Source: Luzula sylvatica
Taxonomy: Eukaryota; Streptophyta; Magnoliopsida; Poales; Juncaceae
Direction: 5' to 3'
Assembly: GCA_946800325.1 (NCBI GenBank)
Contig: OX326957.1
Coordinates: 49,533,307 to 49,597,306 of the forward strand
Length of the DNA stretch: 64,000 nt
Part shown: positions 9,540 to 22,286 of the stretch, one piece after another
How the letters are laid out: each line of letters starts with the position of its first letter
How positions within the stretch are numbered: the first letter of the stretch is position 1
Translations under genes and position numbers: made by a program
The notes under the pieces: generated by a model
The model's database searches: none
What the model saw: the letters and a program-made list of their open reading frames with translations, nothing else
Told to the model about the DNA's origin: nothing

Positions 9540-11440
9540 TTATAACATGTGTATTGAAAGTTAACGACACCTCGCTTCACTAGATTGTAGTAACCTTATG
9601 AAAGTTTATTTTTTGCAATATGCGGTTTTAGCAATATATATTTAGGCCTCGGGGAGTCCAATAACGTATTTTAAGAACATTTGTTTCAAAAAAAATTACG
9701 ACACAAATTTAGATAAGATTCTACAAACATTACGAAAGTTAGGTTTTTCTCAATATGAGGTGTTACCAATCTTTTTGGGCCACGAGGATTCTAAATAATG
9801 TATTTTTTTAGAACAATTGTATCAAAAGTTGTACGACATAAATTTTGATATGATTGTATAAATATTACGAAAGTTTGTTTTTACGCCAAAGAATCTTTTT
9901 AGCTTATGGAGAGTCCAAATAAAGTTTTTTAGAACAGTTGTATCGAATATTTTGCAATATAACTTTACATATTGTAGAAACATTATTAAATTTGATTTTT
10001 TCACAATAAACGGTCTTAGCAATCAATTTAGGCCTTGAGGAGTCCAAATAACGTGTTTTTTAGAACATTAGTATCCAAAGTTTTACCTACCTCTTTTCAC
10101 CAAATTGTAGAAACATGACGAAAGTTTTTTATTTTTTGCAATCTATTTAGGCATCGGGAAGTCCAAGTAATGTGCGGTCTTAGCAATCTATTCAAGCATC
10201 GGGAAGTCCAAATAATGTGTTTTTTAGAACCTTTGTATCTAAAGTTTTACGACACAACTTTTGATATGATCGTACAACCAACACGAAATTCTTTTATTTC
10301 ACAATATGTGGTGTTTGCAATCTTTTAAGGCCCTAGGGAGTCTGAATAACGTGTTTTTTAGAACATTTGTATGAAAAGTTTTATGACATAATTTTTGATG
10401 TGATCGTAAAAACATTACGAAATGTTTTTCGCAATATGCTGTATTGAGATTCTATTTTGGCTTGTGGAGTCCAAATAACATTTTTTATAACCTCTGTGTT
10501 GAATGTTTTACGGCACCTCTCTTCACTAGATTGTAGAAACCTTATGAAAGTTTGTTTTTTAGCAAATATGCAGTCTTTGCAATTCATATTTAGGTCTCGA
10601 GGAGTCCAATAACGTATTTTAAGAACATTTGTTTCAAAAAAAATTACGACACAACTTTTGATAAGATTGTACAAACATTACAGAAGTTAGTTTTTTCGTA
10701 ATATGCGATGTTACCAATCTTTTTAGGCCACGAGGAGTCCAAATAATTTTTTGTAGAACATTTGTATAAAAAGTTATACAACACAACTTTTGATATGATT
10801 GTAAAAATATTACGAAATTTTGTTTTTTCGCAAACAATGTTTTTAGGCCACGGGAAGTCCAAATAATGTCTTTTTATAACAGATTTTGCAATACAATTTT
10901 TCACCATATTGTAGAACCATTATTATATTTACTTTTTTTCACAATAAGCGGTCTTAAGAATCTATTTAGACCTTGATGAGTCGAAATAATGTGTTGTAAC
11001 ATTTGTGTCAACGTTTACGACGGTTGTTTTCATTAGATTGTAATAACATAATGAAAGATTGTTTTTTCACAATGTATTTAGCAATCTATATTTAAGTCTC
11101 GGTGAGTCCAAATAACGTATTTTAAGAACAATTGTTTCGGAAGTTTTTACTACACAACTTTTGAGAAGATGTATTTATGAACGTTATTTTTTTTTCAATA
11201 TGTGGAGTCACCAATTTTTTAGGCCACGAGAATTTCAAATAATGTATTTTTTAGAACATTTATATAAAAAAGTTTTACAATACAAATTTTGATGTGATTG
11301 TACAAATATTACCAAATTTTTTTTTTCGCAAAACAATCTTTTTAGGTCTTGGTGAGTCAAAATAATAATTTTTATAACATTTGTATCGAATGTGTTGCAA
11401 TATAATTTTTCATCATATTGTAGATATAATTTGATTTTTT
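9540..11440. repeat. Diverged tandem satellite-like array, period about 127 bp
   Basis: About 14 diverged units, each with a block like aggcctcggggagtccaaat, then aacgtgttttttagaacattt, gttttacgacacaact, and gattgtacaaacattacgaaagtttg. The gagtcc block recurs near 9653, 9785, 9910, 10039, 10159, 10336, 10463, 10600, 10735, 10855, 10979, 11104, 11229 and 11355. Some larger blocks match better at a distance: the stretch with cttcactagattgtag at about 9575 recurs at about 10524. No coding frame. Short frames in it are by-products. Confidence 0.8.
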
Positions 11441-11950
11441 CACAATTTTATAATTAATTATAATTATAATATTATAATAATAATTATATTTGGACTTCTT
11501 TAATTCTGATATTATAATATTATAATTATATTATATATAATTTATTAATAATATGTATTATTTAATCGATTCAAAATTGATTTCGGTTTAAATCGATTTA
11601 ATTTTAGTCAACCACAACAAAAAATTTAAGATTCAAAAATAAGAAGAGTGTTTGACTTTTTATCTAGAAAAATAAACTACAAGAAATAGATGGATGAGAA
11701 TTGAATATACAAGAGACGTGACTTTACAATAAACCATCTTTTAATGCATTTTTTTTAACATAGAATTTGAGTGAGATTCAAATTCAAATTCAACAGAGAC
11801 AAAAATGAAAAACATGTGGTCACCAGAAATTATTGGGTTGGGTAATAAGAATCATTTGATAAAAAGAAAATTAATTCATTTAGATATACATGAGAAACCG
11901 AAAAGAACTTATTTGTTAATAATTCATATGTAATATTATTTTGTAATTAT
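11441..11950. other. AT-rich intergenic DNA
   Basis: Begins with nearly pure A/T (11441-11560) just after the tandem array. Nothing identifiable. Confidence 0.5.
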
Positions 11951-12415
11951 CAGGTATCTGCAAAGTTCTCTAGGCAGAATTCCGCCTAGATACCGCCTAG
12001 GTGCCGACTAATTCCGCCTAGGACCAGCCCACTTTTTTTTTCTTTCTTTTTTTCATTTTTTTTTATTTTTTGAGCCCACAGCCCATTTTTTTTTTTAAAG
12101 CATGCACCCTTCTCTTTTTCTTTTTTCCTTTTCTTCTTTCTATTTTTAGTAATTTTATTTTGTGGTTTATTTGGATTTGTGTTAATGTTATATTATAGAT
12201 TTCATGTTATTATTTGTTTGGACGTTGTCTTAAAAAAAATCTATATACACTGTTTTTAGTATACAAAGTTGTAACGCAAATTATAATATATAAAAATTAA
12301 AAAATATGACAAAAATTATGTAAAATTACTAATCCGCCTAGATCCGATTAATCCCTCTAGGCGCTAGACGGTGTCCGTCCGCCCGACTAGCGCCTAGCGA
12401 TTTCTGTAACATTTG
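11951..12415. mobile_element. Degenerate non-autonomous DNA element with CGCCTAGG-rich ends
   Basis: GC-rich ends with repeated cgcctagg/ccgactaattccgcc (11970-12035) and ctaggcgctagacgg/gcccgactagcgcctag (12340-12400) face each other as imperfect inverted repeats around an AT-rich core. The outer edges (aggtatctgc and the complement of ggtatctgg) are only roughly similar and I found no clear target duplication. The class is uncertain. Confidence 0.45.
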
Positions 12416-13915
12416 GTATCTGGTATCGGGTCTTAATAATCTATTAAACAAAGATTTAACACACAATACTAGGCCGGCTTGACAACCCACAAGTTTCAAA
12501 AATAATAATAATAATTTACCCACCCCTTATTTTGCACCTATCTTTGAGCATCCTCATGAAGCAACATCACCATATTTATCATGATTATTAACCATTATAT
12601 TGTGATATTAACCATTATATTGTGTGATGTGGTTTCATCATATGCATTAATATTATAATTGATCATTTAGGACATGCATTTTGTATGATTATTTTTAAGT
12701 ATTAATTTGAACCATTAGATGTAGTGATGTGGTTTAATCTAAATCATTATATTTTGTTAGATTTTTTGAAGATCATATTTTGTGTAGTCATTTATAAGTA
12801 ATTATTTTATACCATGTTTTAAGCATTCTTAGAAAACCACATCATCCTACATTAATGATGTGGCGTATTAATATTGGTTAGAATCACATTAGACCAAGTC
12901 TAATTAATTGTTTAATATTACGCATAAGATTACATGATCAAATGTGAATGCAATGGAATATGAAAAGTTTATATAAGAAAGACTAATAATTTAATATGTA
13001 ATATGTAATATTATAAAACATACAACATATATTAGTATTATTTTTAGAAATTTAATTTTATAAACCCATCAAATATATTCATTTTAATTTTCTCTTTATT
13101 TTTGACATCCATATTAGCATAGTTCATACATATCATTTTTCATAATTTCAATTTGTAATATATTATGTAAGAAAATACAATGCAAAAAATACATATTTAC
13201 ATAATAGATTTTTAAGAATTTTATTTGCATAATATATTTTTTAAGTATTATTATTTATTTTTGTAATAATTATAACAACAAGACTCATATAATACTAAGT
13301 CGATTATATTCGTGTTTTTAAACGAACAAAACTTTTTCAAAAAATTAGTAGAATTAAAAAATAATTTATCCATCTAAATAACTTCTTAAACTTATAAACG
13401 CCTATCAAATTGTATTGTTATTTTATAAAATGTAAAATAAAAAAAAGCATACGATATAAAATAATTTGTATTTATGTTTATTATAAATTAAATTTATATA
13501 TTATTTATTAAATTACTTTCACTATTTAGTTTTATATTATTTTATATTTTTCATTGCATTTTGAATCAATAAAAAAGATTACTATTATATAATTAATGAT
13601 GTGTTAGTACATATGTTGTATGATTCATTATTTTAATTTTATATATTGTATGAAATATTGTGAACAATGATATAATGTTTGTTGTTATGTTTTTTTCGTA
13701 AAATTGTATTATATCTTATCCTTATATATTATTATATATTGACACTAATATAAGTATTATTATTTGATTAAAAAAATAAGATTTTTTGTTATCACAATGT
13801 AAAATAATTGTAAAACATATGAATAATCATAGATAAATGAATTCAAATAACTTTATTTTAAGATGATATTATTAATATTATCATACAAATGTGTAATTTG
13901 TATTACAATGAAAAA
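12416..13915. other. AT-rich intergenic DNA, possibly Helitron interior
   Basis: No coding potential. The section around 12540-12860 has weak direct and inverted repeats of the form accacatcac/gatgtggttt. The part just before 13920 presumably belongs to the Helitron whose 3' end lies at 13953, but I could not find its 5' end. Confidence 0.4.
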
Positions 13916-13923
13916 CATAATAT

Positions 13924-13953
13924 GCTCGTCGCGTAGCGCGAGTATTCTCCTAA
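13924..13953 (+). mobile_element. Helitron 3' terminus (hairpin plus CTAA)
   Basis: A GC-rich hairpin (ctcgtcgcgtagcgcgag) is followed by tattctcCTAA, with T as the next base. This is the Helitron 3' end rule: a short hairpin about 10 nt before CTRR, inserted before T. The same hairpin, spacing and CTAA occur on the minus strand at 63922 and, more diverged, at 54985. Confidence 0.7.
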
Positions 13954-14877
13954 TAATAATAATAACTCGGACTTGATTCAGGTTCGCGATACTAAACAAA
14001 ATTCTGAAATTAAACAAAATGAACTCAAAAGTTTCAAAAATGAATCTAAAAGAACCGGATAAAAAAATATTAAAACTCTTCGATTCGATTATATTAATCA
14101 GTCATCGATGGACATCTGAATCAAATAATTATGGTCGTTATGTTAAAGAATTAGTTATGATCGAGTTAATTATCTTAATTCTTATGTCACTTAACCAATG
14201 AACAAAGTTTTGATTGTCATGTTCTCCTACTCTTTTATAATGATTGTTTTTTTCTTTAAAAATAATGATTTTGTAGTAGGATCTTTCCAAAAGTTCTTAT
14301 TTAAATTAACAAGTATATTTTGGGAAGTTTCCAATAATAAGAAATTAATTTCATTGACAAAATAAAAAATAAAAAATAATTAAAAATACTCAAAATACAT
14401 TTTTAAAAAATATTCTAACATGATTTGAGCATAATTTCAACAAAATATGATGTTTCAAACCGAAAATTAAGAAGTTTCAGTAGCTTTTTACAGAGTAATT
14501 TAGCAAGATGTATTTAACTCTAATGTAGCATTGGGAAAATAATGTATGTGATCTAAACTTAAATTGTGGAAACTTGATGGTGCATTACTTGGGAAATGTA
14601 TTATGCTATTTAGTTACACAAAAGTTTGTTTACTCAAGTAAAATGAGATCCGTAAGTTTATAATGTAATTCAATTCAAAGATGCTAACTTGTTAAAATTT
14701 GTTTTTTTTCGCAGAAAGAATTACTGGTTAACAAGTCTATCTCATATAAAATTAGTCTTAATTATTTGTGGTCCATTATCAGACTGATAAATCTAATATA
14801 GTAAAGTCAAAACAAGTATTATCTGTTCACACAACATAACTTTTAAAAGTAGAACGAATTTTTTATATTTATATATA
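13954..14877. other. Intergenic DNA with a MITE fragment
   Basis: AT-rich. A stretch at about 14290-14365 (aagttcttatttaaattaac... ttcattgacaaaat) resembles the left part of the MITE that begins at 14878, so it is probably a fragment of the same family. No gene. Confidence 0.4.
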
Positions 14878-16097
14878 GGGTGATTCTGTAGCATTTTTTT
14901 TTTTTCAGTTCTTATACAAATTAACAAAATATTTTGTCAATCCTCGAGTTTAATTAATAATTAATGTAATGTTCGAACGCAAAACTGATTTCATTGGCAA
15001 TATAAGAAATCAGAGCCGGTCCAGGGACAAACCCAACAAGCCTCCGGACTAGGGCAGCGAAATGTGAAAGGGCATCATGTAGTAAGTAGTAAGTAATGTA
15101 AAATGATACAGGATAGAAAGCGTGGCCCAATTTCTTTAAATTAGAGAATGAGGAATGTGTTGTTTCTATTTAGACCAAAATCATCACGAGAGAAGATAAA
15201 TGGAGAAGAAATAACATGCCAATCAAAGTGAAATCAAGGATGATCTTTCTTGAACACTTAATGAGGACACAAGTCTGGAAGAAGAAAGACAATCCAATAG
15301 ACACTTCGGTCATTGATGGGTTGAGGTGTGACCGCAACACGACCAAGAAGTTGTGACTTTCTTCGATGATGGAGGGAGGATAAGTCCTGGTGTATGCAAG
15401 AATAGATGATTCCTTTGAGAATTTCCTCTGCCCCATTTTCAATAATGAAGGAATCATCAGTTTTGGTACAATTTATTATCCTTATTTTGAGAATTCAGAA
15501 TTTTGATTTTTAATTTACATTAGGAAATAGATTAGTCGATGGATTAATTATTTTCATGAGATGAAATTGAGCTCTTTATTTAATTTTCCTTGTATAAGTT
15601 ATCGACGAAAAGTCAATATTTTTGCTTAAGCTACAAGTCACATACATACTCCGATTTAGATGGTCATTTTCTAAATTTTCTATGCTGATTTTGTATAATT
15701 GGATATATATATTCTGCAAATATACATATATTTAAGATGAAGTTCAAATATTGCGGAAATGAAACGTGATGAAGGAATTATATGTATTATGTGTTTTGTT
15801 ATATTGTTATTTTTGGAGGACTTGAGAAATTAATATTTTCAGAGATTATGAGTTCGGTTTTATTGCTTGTTTATCTGTTTTCTTCTTTTTGGTATTTTAT
15901 TATATTATAGAGATGAAAGTGTGTTTGCACATCTTTACTTTTGAACTGGATTTGTCGTGTATATTTTTTTCAAGATTGCACTGATAACTTGGGCTAGGGC
16001 AACCGATATATCTCGGACCGGCCCTGTAAGAAATTATCAAATTAATTACAAATAGCCGAAATATTCTTTTGAAAAGTTTCTACAATAGAATCACCCT
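14878..16097. mobile_element. MITE flanked by TATATATA, split by a hAT element
   Basis: Left end gggtgattctgtag after tatatata and right end complement gggtgattctattgtag, also next to tatatata, form terminal inverted repeats. Without the hAT insertion (15011-16026 plus one target copy) the MITE is about 200 bp. Confidence 0.65.
15011..16026. mobile_element. Non-autonomous hAT element (1016 bp)
   Basis: Ends CAGAGCCGGTCC and complement CAGGGCCGGTCC, with a perfect 8-bp target duplication, taagaaat, at 15003-15010 and 16027-16034. The interior has no transposase-like frame. A 95-codon frame at 15170-15457 has no recognisable motifs. It lies inside an older MITE. Confidence 0.9.
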
Positions 16098-18440
16098 TAT
16101 ATATAATTGATTTATTATATATTACATATTACGTGTCGACGACCTAGAAAGTATTAGAATTCCACAAGAGTCGTGTAGCTCGTTAAATATATTCTTTCTT
16201 TTTTTTTTGATATAAAATACAAAATTATTTAATTACCATCAATTTCTTGACAATAAAACTGTATTCGGTATTCATATACAAAAATGTATGATATATATAG
16301 AATATATGAACGAACTTGATACGAGTTCTTCAAATTCTTAATATGAAACTTCTTTTGTTTCATCAAATATCACAAATTAGTTTAATATGAAAATGATATT
16401 TAGCCAGCAAAGCAACAACTCATATTGGAAGAATGATCATCTATCTGTTCATGTCATATATTAATTAACATAATTAACAAAGATATATTAGGTATATATT
16501 GGTTGGTGTAAGTATCTGAAATTTTCCAGATTCCTTATTATCAAACAAGTAGCATATGCAAGAAATTATATTTTTCTCTGAGTAAAATTATATTTGTTTG
16601 GCAGCTTGATTCTGATTGACTTTAAAATAAAAAGATGGTTGACATAAAATTAAGTACTTAATAATTTTAGAAGATGCTCGTATTTTTTAAATACTAGATT
16701 CATACTTTCATTCAGGGTTCACCATAAATATTCTTCGACGTGGTATCGACGAACCAGGTGTGGAAAGAACAAGTTTTGTAAAAACAAAAGGATCGAAGTT
16801 TTCAACACCGGTATTTCAATTGTATTTATTAATTAGTGCAAAAAATTATATACTACACATACTTTGAAAATTTTCAATAAATTATGAAAATAATAATGTC
16901 ATTTAACTTAGTAGGTACAAATAATAAATAACATGAGAAAATATAAATTAATATATTTTAATATGGTCCAACAAATTTCCAGAAGATAAGAAATATGTGG
17001 CCTATTAAATTAATGGACTTTGTATAACAATCCTATAAATCCAACTAACAGGCTAGGCCCAAATTACTAACCCTAAATTTCAAACTGGTTTGTTTGTTTG
17101 TTTTCAATGGAATTTTATTGCAAGTACTGTTCATTTTCGTTGAGCAGTGAGCACCCATATAAATTTTATTGCAATTTATATAGCACTTGTATAATTTTGA
17201 ATTAAATATTTAGTATCGATTTATAAGTTAAATTAATGTATGTTGTGCAACTGACCCATTAGTTAACACAATCAAATATATAATTTTGAATTAATATTGT
17301 CATATCATTTATCATCAATTAACACATCACAGTACAAAGGGAAGACTATATTTGGCTCTTCAATTACATAATGAAAACATTCAAAAAAAAATTGATGTTA
17401 AAACTTTTAAATATTTGGATGCAACTTAAGAATTCGTACTCTTCTCATGTCCAACAAACTTTTAATGTTACATTCAAAAAAATTCAAAGTTCTAATTCTA
17501 ATTCTAATCAGTCTCATAACTCGAATATTTAAGTATCTTACCTTTACTAATTTTCAGTAATATTAAATCTGCGTGGATATAAATGCATGTCATCACTGAA
17601 GGTGAAGTTCATGCAAACATTAAATACTCCGACAGTAAACAACCACTAAAAAGTAAAAAAATGAACATGACAAAATTCAATAAAAAGAGAAAATGGAGCA
17701 GATATTTTTATTTTATTTGTTTAGTTACTCATATTTCGCGAAACAAAGAAGTTTTTTTTTGTTTAACCTAATTTTGGTCGAGTAACTTCCAAATGTTTAA
17801 TGCAGTTCAATAGAAACCCAAGTCAAATACACAAATTCACCTAGATGGTGAATGTGAACACAACCAATAAGAACACACCACCTCATCAATTTAAGGTTTC
17901 GTATTATAATAACAAAACAAAAATATTTTATTTTAAGAAAGATCAGTGACTAGGGTTTCATTTTTTAAGTTTTTCTTTGTTGTTGCCCTAAAAATGGGCG
18001 GTGGTGGTCAAAGAAAGCATTCAAAGCCTCACTGAGAAGGAGGAGGCATATTAAATAAGATTTGGTTGAATGAAACTTCAATTCAATCTATCTACCTCCT
18101 TGACTCAATAATAACTTAAAAATCACTTCAATTATCTTCTAGAAATCTAAAAATTATAAACTTGTATTATGTGAGGTAAATCTCTAAATCAATGTACTAT
18201 TTTTCTTCATATTTGTTTTCTTTCAAGGATTTTTTACTAACCAAGACAAAAAAAAAATGTTATGAGATTGGCCAAAATAGTCAATTCAATTTGGAATTTA
18301 CAAAAAATTTACAAATTATGCATGTTCGAAAAGTCAGACATTTAATGAATAAAATAATAATTTGTCAACGTTTGAAAGGTTGAGAAATTAAAATAACACT
18401 CTCAGAGATTATCTTTTTCCTTTTGATTTTTTTTGCAAAT
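16098..18440. other. AT-rich intergenic DNA, no gene seen
   Basis: About 2.3 kb of A/T-rich DNA with no frame above background and no repeat ends that I could pair. Confidence 0.5.
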
Positions 18441-18459
18441 CCTAAAGAATATGGACAAA

Positions 18460-18592
18460 CTTAAACAATCGAGTTTTTATCCGATAAATATACTCAAATA
18501 ATCGAGTTTTTATCCAATAGCAGACATGAATGATCGGGATTTTACCCGATAAATAAACTCCAATAATCGGGATTTTATCCGATAATGTTGTG
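18460..18592. repeat. Tandem repeat of ATCGGGATTTTATCCGATAA units
   Basis: Four copies of a unit of about 32-40 bp built around a partly palindromic core (atcgagtttttatccgataa, later atcgggattttatccgataa) with linkers such as atatactcaa and ataaactcca. Two versions (gag and ggg) alternate in pairs. Confidence 0.7.
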
Positions 18593-18599
18593 TGCCGTA

Positions 18600-19160
18600 A
18601 AAGAAGAGGGAATGGTAAACAAAAATTGAATCTCTCTTTCAAATTCTGAGTACTATTATAAATTCTCAATGTTGAGAGATTGTCATTTTATTTATTAAAA
18701 TTTTCCACTTATTAAAGGTTGAGAGTATTATAATTTATGTTGAGATATTTTCACAAATTCCAAACTTTTTTGGTCTAAATAAATAAAATTACTTCAGCTT
18801 GATTAGTGCTTGAGGGTTCCAAATTTTAATCAATCTTCTCAATGTTATTACATAACATTTCTTTCTTAAGGTTTCATACATTGCCATATGATATTAAAAT
18901 TTCATGGATGAAAAAAGTAAGCCAAGATATTATAACATACATTAACAACTAATCTTTTGACATCAATCTTTCATTAAAATAATTTACGAAAATATAACCA
19001 ACATATCATAAAACACTGAGTATATATACACCAATACTAAACACTAATTGATCATCATAAACTAATTAACAATCCGATACACCTAACCTAAAACTAAAAA
19101 AATGAACACCAATAAGGAAGGTAATCAATTACGAACTTACGACGAATCAACGCTAATTAA
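18600..19160. other. Intergenic DNA and 3' flank of the cupin gene
   Basis: AT-rich. A copy of cgacgaatcaacgctaattaa at 19140-19161 partly repeats the last codons of the cupin gene (cgacgaatcaaactt), a small tandem slip next to the stop codon. Nothing else found. Confidence 0.45.
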
Positions 19161-19168
19161 TAACGATC

Positions 19169-19592
19169 TTACGACGAATCAAACTTGTAATGTTTATCCA
19201 CGGCCACCGAAACGTCCCAAGTGCAACTAAGCCCCTTCGGAAACACGACGAGGTCGCCGGCTCCGAACTCAACGCAATCTTCCGAACCTTTAACATACGC
19301 TTTGATCCTTCCTCGCAAAAAATAACACGTTTGCTGCGCATCGTATCTCACCGGAAACTTCCCCGGCGGACAACCCCATCTGAAAATATGGCAAAACTAT
19401 TTCTCATTTTCTTTCTTCATTTATTAACCTAATTTAAGAAGAAGGTAAAAAAAAAAAGACTCACTTTGGCCAAGATTTGAAGCCTATCTGTTGCAACCTA
19501 GACGGAGAAAGCTTTCTCTCAACAGTTATAGACAGACTAGCCGCTTCGTCCGTCTCCATGGCTTCTACGTTTGAGCTCGAACTCGCAGCCAT
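19169..19592 (-). CDS. Small cupin-fold protein (DUF861/cupin_3 type)
   Basis: Two exons, 19465-19592 and 19379-19169, with an 85-bp GT-AG intron, give 112 residues. The second exon reads WGCPPGKFPVRYDAQQTCYF, then FLRGRIKAYV, EFGAGDLVVFPKGLSCTW and VDKHYKF, the single-domain jelly-roll cupin typical of plant RmlC-like proteins of the DUF861 group. The metal-site histidines of classical cupins are not evident, as is usual in this group, and the substrate is unknown. The start ATG gives a short Ser/Glu-rich N-terminus (MAASSSSNVEAMETDEAASL). A second in-frame Met lies 11 residues on. No neighbours suggest a role. Confidence 0.88.
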
Positions 19593-19670
19593 GGCTCCTA
19601 ACAGAAAAAGAAGACGCGAGCGAGAGAGAGGGTGGATATGTGGATAAGGGCAGAGAGAGAGAGAGAGATT

Positions 19671-19677
19671 CTTTATA
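19671..19677 (-). promoter_or_regulatory. TATA box of the cupin gene
   Basis: Minus strand reads TATAAAG about 80 bp upstream of the ATG, preceded by a GA/CT-rich stretch that lies in the likely 5' UTR (19617-19667). Confidence 0.55.
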
Positions 19678-19679
19678 AG

Positions 19680-21055
19680 GATGTTTGCGAATAAAAACTT
19701 TGAATCTCGCGTGAAATTTGAAGAGGAAGGTATTAAGGCGAGAATAGCGCGAGATGCGCATGATCGGTACGGGACAGAATAGGTGGTACTGGTACAGTCG
19801 TTATCTGGTCAAAGATTTGACGAGACAAAAAGGATAACGTGGCGAAATAGGAGCGGTGTTCGATGAGATTATCGTGGTTTCACCGTTTGACCCGATCTAC
19901 CCCTCATGTACCGACAAAATTTTCAGGGCCTCCCCCTCCGGGTTTCCTTCTCTCCATTCCCACCACAAAATGGATCCTCCGTTAGACATGAGGAGTTATT
20001 TTTTATTAATATGATTATGTCTAGATTTTTAAACTGGAGAGAAGGAAACTGGAGAATAAATGCTCTGTGGTTCTTGGCTTGCAAATTAGACACGTTCGGA
20101 GGTGACAGAAAAAGACGGGAGATCAGACGGCTGTAGGACCCTGTATCCTAATCGTGCATGTTTTGGCCTTTTCTGATTCTTCTGATCGGACGGTCCGGAT
20201 TGTACCATAGATGATCCTCTTTCCCGTCTAATAGGGACCTAACTGTACTCATCACTTTTGATTGCCACGTGTCCCTATAGAATCCAAATTATGTCTCCGT
20301 AATATTATTTTCTGAAAAGTAATTTTATTTTAATGGTATCTAAAATTTAGTGAAATGAAATCTATTTTCAATATTTGGAATCTTTCCATCGGTATCACTC
20401 AAAATTCATTTTTCTTGGTAAAAAGATTCTTACATATTTTTTTCGTCTAACATCAATCAATTTCTCAAGATAAAAAACATCATAGCCATCGCCTCATAAT
20501 CTAATTAATCGAGTGCATCACATTGAATTAAGAGAATATGACTTAATTGTTTTAAGAGAAAAGTTTATGAAATTAGTCTCAATTTATTTTGTAGCGCAAA
20601 AACAATGCATTCGTTCAGAATGCTACTAGCTCCATTTTCGTTTTTTCTATTTGGAGTGCGTTAAACCGGCGTGCTTTAGCAAATCTCTTGTTATAATATT
20701 GTGAACTATGAAGTGAGTTTAATCGAGGACAGAGCCATCGAATCGTTTTAATATTCCCCGGCTTTCGCCATCTTTTTATACGACGCGATGAGGTCCGAGG
20801 ATGATCATGCTCGAAGAATTTTGTAAACTAACAAGATCCTAAACAATTGGTAGATCAACATCTAAAAATCATAATAAATAGAAAAATAAATAAAAATGAG
20901 TGAGACGAGATTCTAAACAAACTAGACACGATCAATATTAAGCATGATTTTTTTTGGTGATTTCAAAAGATATGGAAACCAGTCCAATTTATTTTACAAA
21001 CCAAAACATTCCATATCAATTTAACATAATTATCCGAACATGTTTATTTTTTAGT
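19680..21055. other. Cupin gene upstream region and intergenic DNA
   Basis: Contains a ccacgtgtcc G-box-like site near 20265-20274 but no gene that I can support. The frame at 19906-20136 has no recognisable domain. Confidence 0.4.
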
Positions 21056-21690
21056 TTCTAATTAAAGTGACAAAACTCCAAACATGAAAAATACACAAAC
21101 ATTTAAATAATGCAAAACTAATTTTTTTTTTTTTTAAACATCACAAAAAAAATTATAATGCTGATTTTTCACATAAACCTATAATTAATAAAAAAATATA
21201 AATAAACTGGAAATTCAAGATAAATTTCTCAAATTCACACAATCATTCCACACATAATTGCAAATCTAACAAAATAAACATAGTTCAATTTGAACATAAC
21301 AATAAAAAGAAATGGCAAATTTACATATAAGTCTCTAGAATCTTACATAAAAAATCCCAAATAAGTGCCGGTGCCTGCACTTTCGCCAAAAAGGTTAGCG
21401 AAAATGAAAAAAAATTGCTAGTTTAAAATGAAAAAATTAGAAAAATAAAATAAAATAATATTATTCCCCACTTTCCCCAGAAGACCTGGCGAAAGTTGAT
21501 CAATTCACTTTTTTTACGTTAACGCGCAAAAATAATGGTTAAACACTTTTCCAGACCTTTTGGCGAAAATTTATTCTCTTTCGCCAGACCTTCTGGCAAA
21601 AATAATTGTTAAACACTTTGTGGCGAAAGAGCGAATTTTCCAAATTGGAGAACTGACGTGTTACTCTTGCAAATTGGGATTTTGTGGATG
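21056..21690 (-). repeat. Partial copy of a dispersed element with TTTCGCCAGA hairpins
   Basis: The reverse complement of about 21060-21350 aligns with 61260-61450 (gttatgttcaaattgaa, tttgttaga, attatgtgtggaatgattgtgtgaa). It is joined to a block with repeated short inverted motifs, tttcgccagacc/ctggcgaaa (21370-21660). One end seems to be missing here. Class unknown. Confidence 0.6.
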
Positions 21691-22286
21691 CTACATATAA
21701 AAAAATTCAAATACAATATTAATTTATCCTTAAAAGTATTTGTCCATAAACTTAATTGAAAGGATAAAAGATGATTAAAAAAATCTACACTCACATAATC
21801 AAACCACAAACTTAATCACGATTCACAAATAACAATATTTTGAAGATTGTGGAAGTGGGTCCCACGCCAATGTTTATGTAAAAAATAATTCTGGGATTCA
21901 GTTTGTGATTTACTTAATTGAGTGTAGATTTTTTGAAAGATGATACGTTTTGATTTTGAAAAAGATAAATACTATATTTGCATTTTTTAACAAACAAATA
22001 ATATACAAAAGGTAAATTAGATATTTGCATTTTTATAGGTAATTTGGATATTTACTATTGCAAGAAATAGCATTGATTAATTAAAAGCGATTTGAAAATT
22101 TTCCAAACAAATGACCATTATACTCCTATTTATGATGGTTACTATTTATTATACTCATATTTAATGTTATTATTTTTCGTCAATCATAAAAGGTTTTTTC
22201 TTAATTTTACTAAGAATTAAAATATAACAAATATAAAAACATGAATAAGTCAAATTATTCATACACTTCTTTTGTTCTTTTTTCTC
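21691..22286. other. AT-rich intergenic DNA
   Basis: No gene or paired repeat ends seen. Confidence 0.45.

Noticed and set aside
15170..15457. 95-codon frame in the hAT at 15011-16026
   Set aside because: No hAT transposase motif (no zinc finger or dimerisation-domain wording) and no family match.
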